This document shows, piece after piece, positions 53,118 to 62,828 of a stretch of DNA of 64,000 nucleotides; within the stretch, counting starts at the first letter, position 1, and each line of letters begins with the position of its first letter. Source of the stretch: Pedobacter nanyangensis (GTDB lineage: Bacteria; Bacteroidota; Bacteroidia; Sphingobacteriales; Sphingobacteriaceae); the NCBI RefSeq assembly GCF_003313505.1, contig NZ_QMHO01000002.1, positions 563,976 through 627,975 of the forward strand, read 5' to 3'. The notes under the pieces are model-generated. The model saw only the letters and a list, made by a program, of their open reading frames with translations, did no database searches and was not told where the DNA came from. The translations under genes and the position numbers were made by a program.

Positions 53118-55577
53118 ATGTTTAAAGAAATCAAAAATAAATACCTCAGGTATTTTATCATCTTTATATATTTTATCATCCTTTTCTTTTGCGCGCTTCA
53201 AATCAATTTTTTATGGTTGTTTGGCTACTCTCCATCATACGCCGACATTAAAAAGCCTTCACAACGTGTAGGTTCGGAGCTATACACTTCTGACGGAAAG
53301 CTGATTGGGCGATATTTTAAGGAAAACCGTACACCGGTAGCTTTCAAAGAAATTTCCAAAAACGTAGTAAATGCACTGGTAGCTACCGAGGATGTACGTT
53401 TTTATAAGCATAGCGGTATCGATATCCAAGCATTGGGCCGTGCCGTAGTAGGTATGGGCAAAGAAGGTGGCGCCAGTACCATTACCCAGCAATTGGCCAA
53501 AAACCTTTATCGAACACGCTACAACAAATCATCGGGATTGGCTAAACGCATCCCCTTGGTTAGAACCATTATCCCGAAATTGAAGGAATGGATGACCGCC
53601 ATTAAACTTGAATCCAACTACAGCAAAGATGAAATATTGACCATGTACCTTAACACGGTTTCATTTGGCAACAATACTTACGGCATTAAAACCGCATCAC
53701 GCATCTATTTCAACAAAGAAGCTAGTCAGCTAAGCGTACCTCAAGCGGCTTTGTTGGTGGGCATGCTAAAAGCTACCACTTCATACAACCCCATTAAAAA
53801 CCCGGAAAGATCCTTAGAAAGAAGAAATGTGGTACTGTCGCAAATGAGCAAGTACAACTACCTTCCTAAAACCGAGCTCGAGCAATACAAAGCCCAACCA
53901 ATAGGCATTGAAGCTGGAAATGATGATGAGGGTAGCGAAAACGATTCGTATTTAAGGACTGCTGTAGACAAGTATCTGGAGAAATGGTGCGATGAAAACA
54001 ATTACAACCTGTATGAAGATGGATTGAAAATTTACACCACTATCGATTCGAAACTACAGCGTTACGCCGAAGAAGCTGTTAAAGACCAAATGCGTATCCT
54101 ACAACGCAGATTTTACAGTGTTTGGGGAAATGAAGACCCTTGGGAAGACAGTGAGCGCAAAAAAGTAGACTACCCGGATAGAGCGAAGAAGTCACTGCCC
54201 ATTTACGCATTACTGCAAAAAAAATTCCCCAACCAGCCTGACTCGGTAGAAGCCTATTTCAACAAAAAGAAAAAGATGAAAATCTTTTCTTACAAAGGCG
54301 ACCGAGACACTTTGTTTTCGACCATGGATTCGATTAGATACTACGGCAAAATCCTGAATACAGGAATGATGACCCTGGAACCTAGAAGCGGAAAAATCAA
54401 AGTTTGGGTAGGTGGTATTGATCACAAGTTTTTCAAATACGACCATGTGAACCAGGCCAAACGTCAGGCAGGTTCTACTTTTAAGCCGTTTGCTTATTTA
54501 GCGGCATTGGAAAGCGGCATGAGCCCTTGTGATAAATTTACCGACAAGCCCGTACGCATTGCCTATCAGGATAAAGGTGAAACTAAATATTGGGAACCTA
54601 AAAATGCAGATTGGAGCTACAGCTACCAAGAAATGTCGTTACGTTGGGCCATGGGCCGATCAGTAAATACCATTACGGCACAGGTAACCGAAAAAGTTGG
54701 TTGGGACAACGTGGTAAAATGGGCACACGAATGTGGTATCGACAGCCATTTGGAATCTGTTCCTTCGGTAAGTCTTGGTTCTAATGATGTAACCGTTTAT
54801 GAAATGGTAAAAGCCTATGGTACATTCCTAAACGAAGGAAATAAGGTAGATCCTATCTTAGTAGAGAAAATTACCGATCAAAACGATAATGTGATCGAAG
54901 AGTTTGTTGCCAAAGCCAAACGTGCGCTGAGCGAGGAAATTGCCTGGCTAATGCTTTACATGTTTAGAGGTGGTATCGAGGAGCCTCGGGGCACTTCGCA
55001 AGCATTATGGGAATGGGATCTATTTAAGAAAAACAATCAAATTGGCGGTAAAACAGGTACATCGTCCGACTATGTAGATGCTTGGTATATGGGCATCACC
55101 AAGGATTTGGTTACCGGGGTTTGGGTGGGCTGCGATGAAAGGACCGCCCATTTTAAAAATGGCGAACAAGGCGAAGGATCAAGAACTGCCCTACCTATTT
55201 TTGCCAAATTTATGGAAAAAGTTTATCAGGACCCTAACAGCGGATACACCTATGGCCCTTTCCCAAAAGCTAAGGTAGAAATTACCCGTACCTATAATTG
55301 CCCTAGCCCTCGGATTCAGATAGATACCGTGCAAACCGACTCGGTATCGGTAGACTCCACTGTAATTGATATGCCAATTATAGACCAACCTGAACCTATT
55401 AAAATTGAACAGCAACAACCTAAGGTTGAAGAGAAAAAAAATACTGAAAACCAGCCTAAGCAAGAACCTGTAGCTACTGTTCCCCTAACTAAAAAAGAAG
55501 AAAGAGAACTAAGAAGAAAGCAGCGCAGGGAACAAAAAGAGAAGGAAAAAGAAAAAAAGAACACCAATAACCAATAA
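53118..55577 (+). CDS. Class A penicillin-binding protein (PBP1A-like)
   Basis: A bifunctional peptidoglycan synthase of 819 residues. After a single membrane helix (about 11-34) comes a GT51 glycosyltransferase with EDVRFYKHSGID and GGASTITQQLAKNLY, then a transpeptidase with STFK (nucleophile Ser), SVN in MGRSVNTI, and KTGT. The C-terminus is a Lys/Glu-rich tail of about 70 residues, low in complexity. All active-site motifs are present, so it polymerises and crosslinks glycan strands at the outer face of the inner membrane. Confidence 0.95.
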   Translation: MFKEIKNKYLRYFIIFIYFIILFFCALQINFLWLFGYSPSYADIKKPSQRVGSELYTSDGKLIGRYFKENRTPVAFKEISKNVVNALVATEDVRFYKHSGIDIQALGRAVVGMGKEGGASTITQQLAKNLYRTRYNKSSGLAKRIPLVRTIIPKLKEWMTAIKLESNYSKDEILTMYLNTVSFGNNTYGIKTASRIYFNKEASQLSVPQAALLVGMLKATTSYNPIKNPERSLERRNVVLSQMSKYNYLPKTELEQYKAQPIGIEAGNDDEGSENDSYLRTAVDKYLEKWCDENNYNLYEDGLKIYTTIDSKLQRYAEEAVKDQMRILQRRFYSVWGNEDPWEDSERKKVDYPDRAKKSLPIYALLQKKFPNQPDSVEAYFNKKKKMKIFSYKGDRDTLFSTMDSIRYYGKILNTGMMTLEPRSGKIKVWVGGIDHKFFKYDHVNQAKRQAGSTFKPFAYLAALESGMSPCDKFTDKPVRIAYQDKGETKYWEPKNADWSYSYQEMSLRWAMGRSVNTITAQVTEKVGWDNVVKWAHECGIDSHLESVPSVSLGSNDVTVYEMVKAYGTFLNEGNKVDPILVEKITDQNDNVIEEFVAKAKRALSEEIAWLMLYMFRGGIEEPRGTSQALWEWDLFKKNNQIGGKTGTSSDYVDAWYMGITKDLVTGVWVGCDERTAHFKNGEQGEGSRTALPIFAKFMEKVYQDPNSGYTYGPFPKAKVEITRTYNCPSPRIQIDTVQTDSVSVDSTVIDMPIIDQPEPIKIEQQQPKVEEKKNTENQPKQEPVATVPLTKKEERELRRKQRREQKEKEKEKKNTNNQ

Positions 55578-55636
55578 GCCTTCTTAAATTTAAGTACGCT
55601 CAAGAAGAAAATGCAATAGCCTTAAATTATTCATTT

Positions 55637-58600
55637 ATGAACAATTTTCTAAAACAATCTATCTTAATAGCGGTAATAATACTGACCTGTATCACTACCG
55701 TAAATGCGCAATATTTCGGACAAAACAAAGTCCGTTATAAAAATGAAAAGTTCAAGGTGATGGAAACCCCACACTTTGAAATCTATTACTATCTAAAAAA
55801 TGAGAAGATTGTAAAGAAATTTGCGCAGGATGCTGAAACTTGGTACAAAATGCACCAGGAGATCTTCAGGGACACTTTTTTCAAGAAAAACCCCATCATT
55901 CTTTATAACAACCACCCTGATTTCCAACAAACCACGGCCTTACAGGGCGAAATTGGCGTAGGAACAGGCGGGGTTACCGAAGCCTTTAAAAACAGGGTGA
56001 TTATGCCGGTTATGGAGCTTGGCAGCCAAACCAGGCACGTTTTGGGCCACGAGCTTGTACATGCCTTCCAATATCATATTTTATTAGAAAAAGACTCTAT
56101 TCCATTGGAAAGCATCAGCCAAACACCTCTTTGGATGATTGAAGGGATGGCCGAATATTTATCCGTAGGTAAAAAAGATGCCTTCACCTCCATGTGGATG
56201 CGCGACGCACTTTTAAATAGAGATATTCCCTCTTTAAAAGACCTTACCAATTCCAACAAGTACTTTCCCTACCGTTACGGACAAGCATTTTGGACTTTTG
56301 TAGGTTCCCTATATGGCGATACCACCATTGTTCCCCTATTTAAAGCCACCGCCCGATTTGGTTATGAAAACGGCATTAGATACACTTTCGGTTACGACGA
56401 CAGAACCTTATCCGGTTTATGGAAAAACGCCATCGAGCAGCATTACCGCCCGATGTTAAGGGCAGACAGTTCCCAAATCAGGATTTCGGGAGCCAAGATT
56501 ATCGACAACAAAAATGCGGGGAACATGAACGTTGCCCCTGCCATTAGTCCAGACGGAAAATATTTAGCTTTCCTTTCTGAAAAGGATCTATTTGGAATTG
56601 ATTTATTCCTTGCCGACGCCAAAACCGGGAAAATCATCAGAAAACTGAGCAGTCAGATATCCAATTCCCACATTGACGATTTCAACTTTCTAGAATCTGC
56701 CGGAGCTTGGTCACCTGATAGCAAGAAATTCGCTTTCAGCATTTTTAGCAAGGGCCGAAACCAGTTAATGATTATAGATATTGAAACCGGTAAAACTTTG
56801 ATGCGAGAGAAAATGGGCGAAGTAGAACAATTTGGTAACTTAACCTGGTCGCCAAATGGTAAAGACATTGCTTTTTCTGGGATGGTGGAAGGTCAAAGCG
56901 ACATCTTCTCTTACAATTTGGACACTAAACAAGTAACCCAAATCACAGACGATGAATACTCAGATTATGCCCCAAGTTACTCGCCTGATGGCAAAAAGTT
57001 GGTTTTCTCCTCAGATCGTGCTGCTTTACAAGCCAAAAACCAAAATGCTGTAAACCCCATTAACCTCACTATTTACGACATTTCAAGCAAGACACTAAGC
57101 AATGTGCCTGTTTTTGTGGGTGCAAACAACCTCAACGCCCAATTCTCTGGCGATAGCAAACGAATCTTTTTCTTATCCAACAGAGATGGTTTTAGAAATC
57201 TATATGAGTACAATTTAGAAAATAGCAATTTAAAACAGCTTACGGATTATTTTACCGGAATTAGCGGCATCACAGAGTTTTCACCAGCCATTACCGTTTC
57301 CAGAAACGACGACATCATCTATAGCTACTATCGTTATCAACGTTATACGCTTTACAACTCGCCTTATAGTAATTTTAGGGCCAAGGATGTAAATGCCAAC
57401 GATGTTAATTTTGATGCCGCTATTTTACCACCAATGGAAAATGTAGGCGTAAACATCGTAAATTCTAACCTTGGCAATTTTAACAGGTTTGAGCGTACAC
57501 ACCTTGATTCGCTCAGAAACATCAAATATCGACCAAAATTTAAGTTAGATTACCTTGCAAATAGCGGTGGTATTGGCGTAAGTACCAGCAGGTTTGGCAC
57601 CGGTATGCAAGGCGGTGTAACAGGGATGTTCAGTGATATTGTAGGGCAAAATCAGATTGTGGCCAATTTAGCCATCAACGGCGAAATTCAGGATTTCGGC
57701 GGTATGGCAGCTTATATCAACCAAGCTAGCCGTATTAATTGGGGTGGTTCGGTTTCGCACATCCCCTATATCACCGGATTTCTTACCAGGGATATCACGA
57801 GAGAAGACCCAAAGGAGAACCCGATATTGATTGAACGAACAAATATTTTAAGGACTTTTGAAGATCAGTTACAACTTTTTGCGGCCTATCCGTTTAACAA
57901 AGTACACCGATTTGAATTAGGAGGTGCGGTTTCCCGATACAGTTACCGTGTTGATCGCTTTAACGATTACTATCAACTAAGCCCCGATAGTCTTCAAATT
58001 TGGGGCTACCTGGGCGCCGATAGAGAAAAACTAGATAACGATGAAATCAAAAGCTACTTGGGTACTCCGTTAAAATCATTCAATATATTTCAAACCAATG
58101 CCTATTTTGTAGGCGACAACTCCATTTTCGGGGTTGCTGCTCCACTGGATGGTTTCAGATATAGAATTGGGGCAGAAAAATACTTCGGAGATTACAACTT
58201 TACGGCAGTAACCGCCGATTTGAGAAAGTATTTCAGGATTAAACCCGTTACCCTTGCGGTACGTGGCTACACCTACATGCGCCTTGGCAGAGACGGCGAA
58301 AATCTTTATCCGCTTTACGCTGGTTACAATTATCTGATCAGAGGTTATGAGCCCAACTCATTCTATAACAACCAAAATTTTAACAACGGTAATTTCGACA
58401 TCAATCAGCTTTCGGGAAGTAAACTGGCTGTTTTCAATTTAGAGCTCAGGTTACCTTTTACGGGTCCAAAAAAATTGGCCCAAATACCGTCCAATTTACT
58501 TTTTACCGATCTCAACATTTTCTTTGATGCCGGTGTAGCCTGGACAGAAGATTCGAAAGTAGTTTTTAAAAGCCAGCCAAGTAATGTTTTGCTGCCCGAT

Positions 58601-58759
58601 GGGCAACCTTACGAACGTGTACCCGCACTAAGCGCAGGTATATCCTTAAGAGTAAACCTATTTGGAGCAATGATATTAGAGCCTTATTACGCTTTTCCTT
58701 TTACTCGCAAAGATGTTAACGGTGGTGTATTTGGCTTAACCTTTGCCCCTGGCTGGTAG
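55637..58759 (+). CDS. Fusion of MA-like metallopeptidase, TolB-type propeller and outer membrane beta-barrel
   Basis: A 1040-residue exported protein (signal ending NAQ). An HEXXH zinc motif lies in GHELVHAFQYH (His138, Glu139, His142), in a gluzincin-like domain with a WMIEGMAEYLSVG segment holding a third ligand candidate. From about residue 290 to 600 there are TolB-type blades (AISPDGKYLAFLS, TWSPNGKDIAFSG, SYSPDGKKLVFSSD). The final roughly 400 residues have the pattern of a BamA/Omp85-like barrel and end GLTFAPGW with a terminal aromatic residue. The likely place is the outer membrane, facing the periplasm; the substrate is unknown. Confidence 0.8.
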   Translation: MNNFLKQSILIAVIILTCITTVNAQYFGQNKVRYKNEKFKVMETPHFEIYYYLKNEKIVKKFAQDAETWYKMHQEIFRDTFFKKNPIILYNNHPDFQQTTALQGEIGVGTGGVTEAFKNRVIMPVMELGSQTRHVLGHELVHAFQYHILLEKDSIPLESISQTPLWMIEGMAEYLSVGKKDAFTSMWMRDALLNRDIPSLKDLTNSNKYFPYRYGQAFWTFVGSLYGDTTIVPLFKATARFGYENGIRYTFGYDDRTLSGLWKNAIEQHYRPMLRADSSQIRISGAKIIDNKNAGNMNVAPAISPDGKYLAFLSEKDLFGIDLFLADAKTGKIIRKLSSQISNSHIDDFNFLESAGAWSPDSKKFAFSIFSKGRNQLMIIDIETGKTLMREKMGEVEQFGNLTWSPNGKDIAFSGMVEGQSDIFSYNLDTKQVTQITDDEYSDYAPSYSPDGKKLVFSSDRAALQAKNQNAVNPINLTIYDISSKTLSNVPVFVGANNLNAQFSGDSKRIFFLSNRDGFRNLYEYNLENSNLKQLTDYFTGISGITEFSPAITVSRNDDIIYSYYRYQRYTLYNSPYSNFRAKDVNANDVNFDAAILPPMENVGVNIVNSNLGNFNRFERTHLDSLRNIKYRPKFKLDYLANSGGIGVSTSRFGTGMQGGVTGMFSDIVGQNQIVANLAINGEIQDFGGMAAYINQASRINWGGSVSHIPYITGFLTRDITREDPKENPILIERTNILRTFEDQLQLFAAYPFNKVHRFELGGAVSRYSYRVDRFNDYYQLSPDSLQIWGYLGADREKLDNDEIKSYLGTPLKSFNIFQTNAYFVGDNSIFGVAAPLDGFRYRIGAEKYFGDYNFTAVTADLRKYFRIKPVTLAVRGYTYMRLGRDGENLYPLYAGYNYLIRGYEPNSFYNNQNFNNGNFDINQLSGSKLAVFNLELRLPFTGPKKLAQIPSNLLFTDLNIFFDAGVAWTEDSKVVFKSQPSNVLLPDGQPYERVPALSAGISLRVNLFGAMILEPYYAFPFTRKDVNGGVFGLTFAPGW

Positions 58760-58787
58760 CCTAAAAAATATAGCAAATACTACAAAG

Positions 58788-58815
58788 GAGCGCTAACAGG
58801 TTTAGTGCTCTTTTT
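58788..58815 (+). terminator. Terminator after the barrel-fusion gene
   Basis: GAGCGCT (58788-58794) pairs with AGTGCTC (58804-58810) with one G-U pair, followed by five T. It starts 28 bases after the stop. Confidence 0.75.
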
Positions 58816-58817
58816 GT

Positions 58818-59162
58818 TTATATGGCAAAAGGCAATAGCGACTGGTTGTTAATCTTCTGGTGCATGTACATGCTTTCAAAGTCTAAACCAGCGGTCAAGT
58901 CTATCCAATCCGGATTGCATGAGCGCACCAATCTTTCCTTTTGGGCTCTGGTAAACCTGCTTACCATCTTAAACCTTCCCAGGGCTTGCGCTTCGGTTCT
59001 AAACTCCTCAAAATATACCAAACGGGTAAGTTGCTGCGCACTATCAAAAAAGAGGTTTGGCATTTTCTTATAAAAATCGAGCGTTTTCATCAAATCAGCA
59101 CTCATGCCTACGTGTAATGTGGTTCTGTTTCTGTCGGTAACGATATAAACGATCTTTTTCAT
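58818..59162 (-). CDS. GIY-YIG nuclease family protein
   Basis: A 114-residue single-domain protein of the GIY-YIG superfamily type. VYIVTDRNRTTLHVGMS corresponds to the two-strand GIY and YIG core in relaxed form, LVYFEEFRTEAQALGRFKMV carries the Glu and Arg region, and NPDWIDL is the typical end. The core tyrosines are partly replaced, so catalysis is uncertain. Its 3' end faces the terminator of the preceding gene. Confidence 0.8.
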   Translation of the reverse strand: MKKIVYIVTDRNRTTLHVGMSADLMKTLDFYKKMPNLFFDSAQQLTRLVYFEEFRTEAQALGRFKMVSRFTRAQKERLVRSCNPDWIDLTAGLDFESMYMHQKINNQSLLPFAI

Positions 59163-59296
59163 TTTTGCTACAACTAATGGTTAAAAACTAATTATATTAG
59201 ATAATATTTGGCGGTACAAATTATAATTACTAATTTTATTGGCACAATAATACTAACAATTTTAGTAAAAACAAATTTATTTTAAATTATTTTTAT

Positions 59297-60073
59297 ATGT
59301 CTAACATTTCAGCCAACCTTAAATATCTTAGAAAGAAAAAGGGCTTAACACAGCAACAATTTGCTGATAACATGGAAATTAAGCGATCTTTGATAGGTGC
59401 CTATGAAGAAGACCGGGCCGAACCAAAATATGATTTACTAAAAAAAATAGCAGAATACTTTGAACTAACAATTGATGAGTTCATTAATGAAAAGATAAAC
59501 GACAACTGGAAACCTAAGCCCAAAAGCCAGGGATCCAACCTCAGGATATTGAGTATCTCGGTAGATAAAGATGATCACGAAAACATCGAACTGGTTCCGG
59601 TTAAAGCAAGCGCAGGCTACCTCAATGGTTTTTCAGATCCACAGTACATCCAAGAGCTGCCAAAATTCCAGCTTCCCATCCCCGCTTTAAAACAAGGCAC
59701 CTACAGGGCTTTTGAAATCAAAGGCGATTCCATGCTCCCCATACAGTCTGGCAGTATCATTATTGGTGAATACCTAGAAAATTGGGGCGATGTAAAAATT
59801 GGCGACACCTATGTAATCATCAGCAAAAATGAAGGCGTGGTTTACAAACGAGCCGGAAATAAATTTAAGGAAGATAGGGAACTAAAATTAATCTCAGACA
59901 ATAAGGTTTATGACCCGTATGCAATTCCCGCCGAGGATATCTTAGAAATATGGAAAGCAAAAGCCTATTTCTCTACCGCCCTGCCTGAGCCAACCCCGGA
60001 GCCAACCATCGAAACCTTGTCAACCATGATGGCCCAAATGCAAAAATCCATTTCCCAGCTCAACAAGAATTAA
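59297..60073 (+). CDS. LexA-like XRE-S24 regulator
   Basis: A 258-residue protein with an N-terminal XRE helix-turn-helix (LRKKKGLTQQQFADNMEIKRSLIGAYEEDRAEP) and a C-terminal S24 peptidase-type domain with KGDSMLP (Ser145) and VVYKRAG (Lys184), the Ser-Lys dyad. An Ala-Gly pair in VKASAGYL near residue 112 is positioned like the cleavage site of LexA-type repressors. It may autocleave on DNA damage, or act as a dimeric repressor only. The C-terminal 25 residues are an extra helix. Targets are not visible nearby. Confidence 0.9.
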   Translation: MSNISANLKYLRKKKGLTQQQFADNMEIKRSLIGAYEEDRAEPKYDLLKKIAEYFELTIDEFINEKINDNWKPKPKSQGSNLRILSISVDKDDHENIELVPVKASAGYLNGFSDPQYIQELPKFQLPIPALKQGTYRAFEIKGDSMLPIQSGSIIIGEYLENWGDVKIGDTYVIISKNEGVVYKRAGNKFKEDRELKLISDNKVYDPYAIPAEDILEIWKAKAYFSTALPEPTPEPTIETLSTMMAQMQKSISQLNKN

Positions 60074-60154
60074 CATTTTTTAACAGCAGCACATTTAAAC
60101 CAATTGCCCCATTGGCACATCTCAACAATAAAATGAAACTTAATTAAAATTGAG

Positions 60155-60577
60155 ATGAAAAGATTATTGTACACCGTAGCTTTTGTTGCACTAGGTTTTG
60201 CAACAAGTTACGCACAAAGACCTGCGAAAAATAAAGCTACCGCCGAAGAAAGGGCTGAACGGGCCGCTGCCACAATGCAACAGAAACTAAGCTTGAACGA
60301 CGAACAAAAATCTAAAATCAAGCAAATAGAACTGGATAGAATTAAACAGCATGATGCTTTGCGTGAAAAAGATGAAGCGGCAATGAAAACCAAGTTTGCG
60401 GCAAGAAAAGCAGAGATGAAAGCCCATCAAGATAAAATTGATGCGGTACTTACCCCTGAGCAAAAAACTAAATTAGCTGCCTCCAGGGAAGAAATGAAAG
60501 GCAAAATGAAAGAACGCTTCAAAGAAAGAAAAGGTAGGCCTCAAAAAGCCCCGAAAGCAGAAGAAGGCAAAGAATAA
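60155..60577 (+). CDS. Periplasmic Spy/LTXXQ-like protein
   Basis: A 140-residue protein with signal peptide ending TSYAQ and a helical, highly charged mature part. Two LTxxQ-type motifs can be seen, LSLNDEQKSKI and LTPEQKTKL, as in the Spy/CpxP stress chaperone group. The region between is a long amphipathic helix of Lys/Glu/Ala composition and the C-terminus is Lys-rich. A role in envelope-stress protection is a family inference. A terminator follows. Confidence 0.8.
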   Translation: MKRLLYTVAFVALGFATSYAQRPAKNKATAEERAERAAATMQQKLSLNDEQKSKIKQIELDRIKQHDALREKDEAAMKTKFAARKAEMKAHQDKIDAVLTPEQKTKLAASREEMKGKMKERFKERKGRPQKAPKAEEGKE

Positions 60578-60630
60578 ACGAAACTTTTTAGCATGTTGGC
60601 CTTGACAAGCCCAAGCCAACGGCGTTCGAA

Positions 60631-60672
60631 AAGCACATCCTGTACATCATTGCATAGGATGTGCTTTTTTTT
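60631..60672 (+). terminator. Terminator after the Spy-like gene
   Basis: AAGCACATCCT (60631-60641) pairs with AGGATGTGCTT (60656-60666) and runs into T residues. The opposite strand is AT-rich as well, so it could also serve the convergent SGNH hydrolase gene ending at 60678. Confidence 0.85.
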
Positions 60673-60677
60673 ATAAA

Positions 60678-61364
60678 CTACTTTAAATATCCGCCTTTGC
60701 TCAAAATCTCGGCCCATAGCTGATATCCTGCCGGGATCAAATGTAAGCCGTCTTTGGTAAGCTCGGCCCTTAACCTATTCTGTTGGTCCAAAAAATGAGG
60801 ATACAGATCAATAATGGTGACGTTTTTAGCGGCCAATTTTCTAATCTCATCATTTAAGTACAGGATATGCTCATCTTTACCGTAATGGTTCTTAAATTTT
60901 TGAAAGGAAGCATTCACCGGCAACATGGTATAAAAATAAATCTGCGTTTTCTTTGAACCTTTCCTAATTCGCTGGATCATCTTCTTGTAATTCCTCAAAA
61001 TAAGACTATCAGGGATATTCCTTGAAATATCATTGATTCCAATTAAGATAAATACCTTTGATGGTTTTCTATCGATCACTTCTTGCAGGCGCTCCATCAC
61101 CCCAAACGTAATGTCCCCAGAGATCCCCCTGTTTTTCGCCTTTGGCAAATCCAGCAATTTACTCCAATCCGTTCCGGCGGTAATACTATTTCCCAAAAAG
61201 ATATATTCCTTTTTTGCCTGGGGCTCAGCGTTAAATTTCTGGACCAGTTCCCTGTATTTTGCCGGACGGTAAGTAGTATCATAACTCGGGGATTGTGCGC
61301 CTGCACGACCAATTAGCAACAAGATGCTTACTGCCACAAGGGTAAATCTATTTTTAATGATCAT
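60678..61364 (-). CDS. SGNH/GDSL-family hydrolase
   Basis: A 228-residue secreted lipase/esterase-like protein with signal peptide ending RAGAQ. Block I is FLGNSITAGTDW (catalytic Ser), then GISGDITFGV, block III IGINDISRNIP with Gly and Asn of the oxyanion hole, and block V KDGLHLIPAGY with the Asp-x-x-His pair. Related Bacteroidota proteins act on acylated sugars or lipids. Its start lies eight bases after the GlpT-like gene ends, so it belongs to the glycerophosphodiester operon. Confidence 0.92.
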   Translation of the reverse strand: MIIKNRFTLVAVSILLLIGRAGAQSPSYDTTYRPAKYRELVQKFNAEPQAKKEYIFLGNSITAGTDWSKLLDLPKAKNRGISGDITFGVMERLQEVIDRKPSKVFILIGINDISRNIPDSLILRNYKKMIQRIRKGSKKTQIYFYTMLPVNASFQKFKNHYGKDEHILYLNDEIRKLAAKNVTIIDLYPHFLDQQNRLRAELTKDGLHLIPAGYQLWAEILSKGGYLK

Positions 61365-61372
61365 ATTTTTGA

Positions 61373-62740
61373 TTAGTGAGACAATGGTGTAAGATTAGCT
61401 AAATTTTTCTTCTCTCTATTCCAGGTGAATGCGGTAAAGAAGATGGCCAAAACGCTAGAAACAGCAATGGTAATGAAACAGGCATCCCATCCATAGCTAT
61501 CCACCAAACCGCCCAAGGCTGCATTTGCCAACAAATCACCAATAAAATAACCGAACAGGCCCGTTAAGCCCGCTGCCGTACCGGCCGCTTTTTTGGGAAC
61601 CAAGTCTATCGCTTGCACCCCAATAAGCATTACAGGCCCATATATAAAGAATCCGATTGCCCAAAGAGAAAGATTTTGCAGCAAATGATGATTTGAGGTT
61701 TTCCAGTAAACAATTACTGCCAGCAAAGTAAACAACATATAAATGATCGTTACCGGGGCTCTTCTTCCTTTAAACAGTTTATCGCTCATGATACCACAAA
61801 GTAACGTACCCGGAATAGCGGCCAGTTCATAACCGCCAGATGCCCAAGCGGCCTCAGCTTGTGTATAATTTTTCGCTTCCTGTAAAAAAGTTGGCGCCCA
61901 GTTAATGATCCCGTTCCTTACCAAATAAACAAAAGCATTGGCTATGGCGATAAACCAAAGCAACCTGTTGTTAAACACATACTTGAAAAAGATTTCCTTT
62001 GCCGAAAATTCCTGTTCCTGTGTTTTTGCATCGTAGCTTTTTGGATAATCGTTATTGTATTCTTCAATGGCAGGCAAGCCTACAGATTGGGGCGTATCTC
62101 TAACGAACAAAAAAGCTACGAAAGCAAACAGAATAGCCACCAATCCTGGAAAGTAAAGCTTTGCATGCCAATCGGCAAATAGCTCGAAAGCCAAAACCGT
62201 TAAGGGGCCCACCAAAAAGCCGCCCACGTTATGCGCCAAATTCCAGATAGACATGGCCGTACCTCTTTCCCTTACCGAATACCAATGCGCCACAACCCTG
62301 CCACATGGCGGCCAGCCCATGCCCTGCACCCATCCGTTAATAAATAGCAAACCAAACATGAGCGCTATGGATGAGGTAGCAAAGGGCACCAAGCCCATAA
62401 AAATCATGGTAAATGCGGATAGGACCAAACCAATAGACAGAAAATAACGGGCATCGCTTCTATCGGAGATGTTGCCCATTAAAAACTTGCTAAAACCATA
62501 AGCTATGGAAAGTGCGGAGAAAGCAAATCCCAGCTCCTTTTTACTGAACCCACCATTCTCTTCCAATTGAAGATCCGGAATGGCAAAAGAAAAGTTCTTC
62601 CGAACGAAATAATAAGCCGCATATCCTACGAAAATACCTATAAAAACCTTGATCCTTTCTTTGCTGTATATCAACTTTACTTTATCGTTTGGCAATAATG
62701 GCTGATGAGCCGCTGGTTTTGGAAATATTCTGAATCCCAT
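61373..62740 (-). CDS. glpT: Glycerol-3-phosphate transporter, MFS organophosphate antiporter
   Basis: A 455-residue inner membrane protein with twelve helices. The GlpT/UhpT-type features are clear: GYAAYYFVRKNFSFAIPDL near the N-terminus, FSKFLMGNISDRSDARYFL, QGMGWPPCGRVVAHWYSVRERGTAMSIWNLAHNVGG and GVQAIDLVPKKAAGTAAGLTG. These antiporters exchange sugar or glycerol phosphate for phosphate. The neighbouring phosphodiesterase gene supports glycerol-3-phosphate as substrate. Downstream it is nearly contiguous with the SGNH hydrolase gene. Confidence 0.93.
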   Translation of the reverse strand: MGFRIFPKPAAHQPLLPNDKVKLIYSKERIKVFIGIFVGYAAYYFVRKNFSFAIPDLQLEENGGFSKKELGFAFSALSIAYGFSKFLMGNISDRSDARYFLSIGLVLSAFTMIFMGLVPFATSSIALMFGLLFINGWVQGMGWPPCGRVVAHWYSVRERGTAMSIWNLAHNVGGFLVGPLTVLAFELFADWHAKLYFPGLVAILFAFVAFLFVRDTPQSVGLPAIEEYNNDYPKSYDAKTQEQEFSAKEIFFKYVFNNRLLWFIAIANAFVYLVRNGIINWAPTFLQEAKNYTQAEAAWASGGYELAAIPGTLLCGIMSDKLFKGRRAPVTIIYMLFTLLAVIVYWKTSNHHLLQNLSLWAIGFFIYGPVMLIGVQAIDLVPKKAAGTAAGLTGLFGYFIGDLLANAALGGLVDSYGWDACFITIAVSSVLAIFFTAFTWNREKKNLANLTPLSH

Positions 62741-62828
62741 GTTTGTTGGTTAGTTGTTATTCTGGTTAGTAGAGAACGTTAGAGAGCGTAGAGAGCGTTA
62801 GCGCACTAAAAAGCACCAAGTTGACCGA

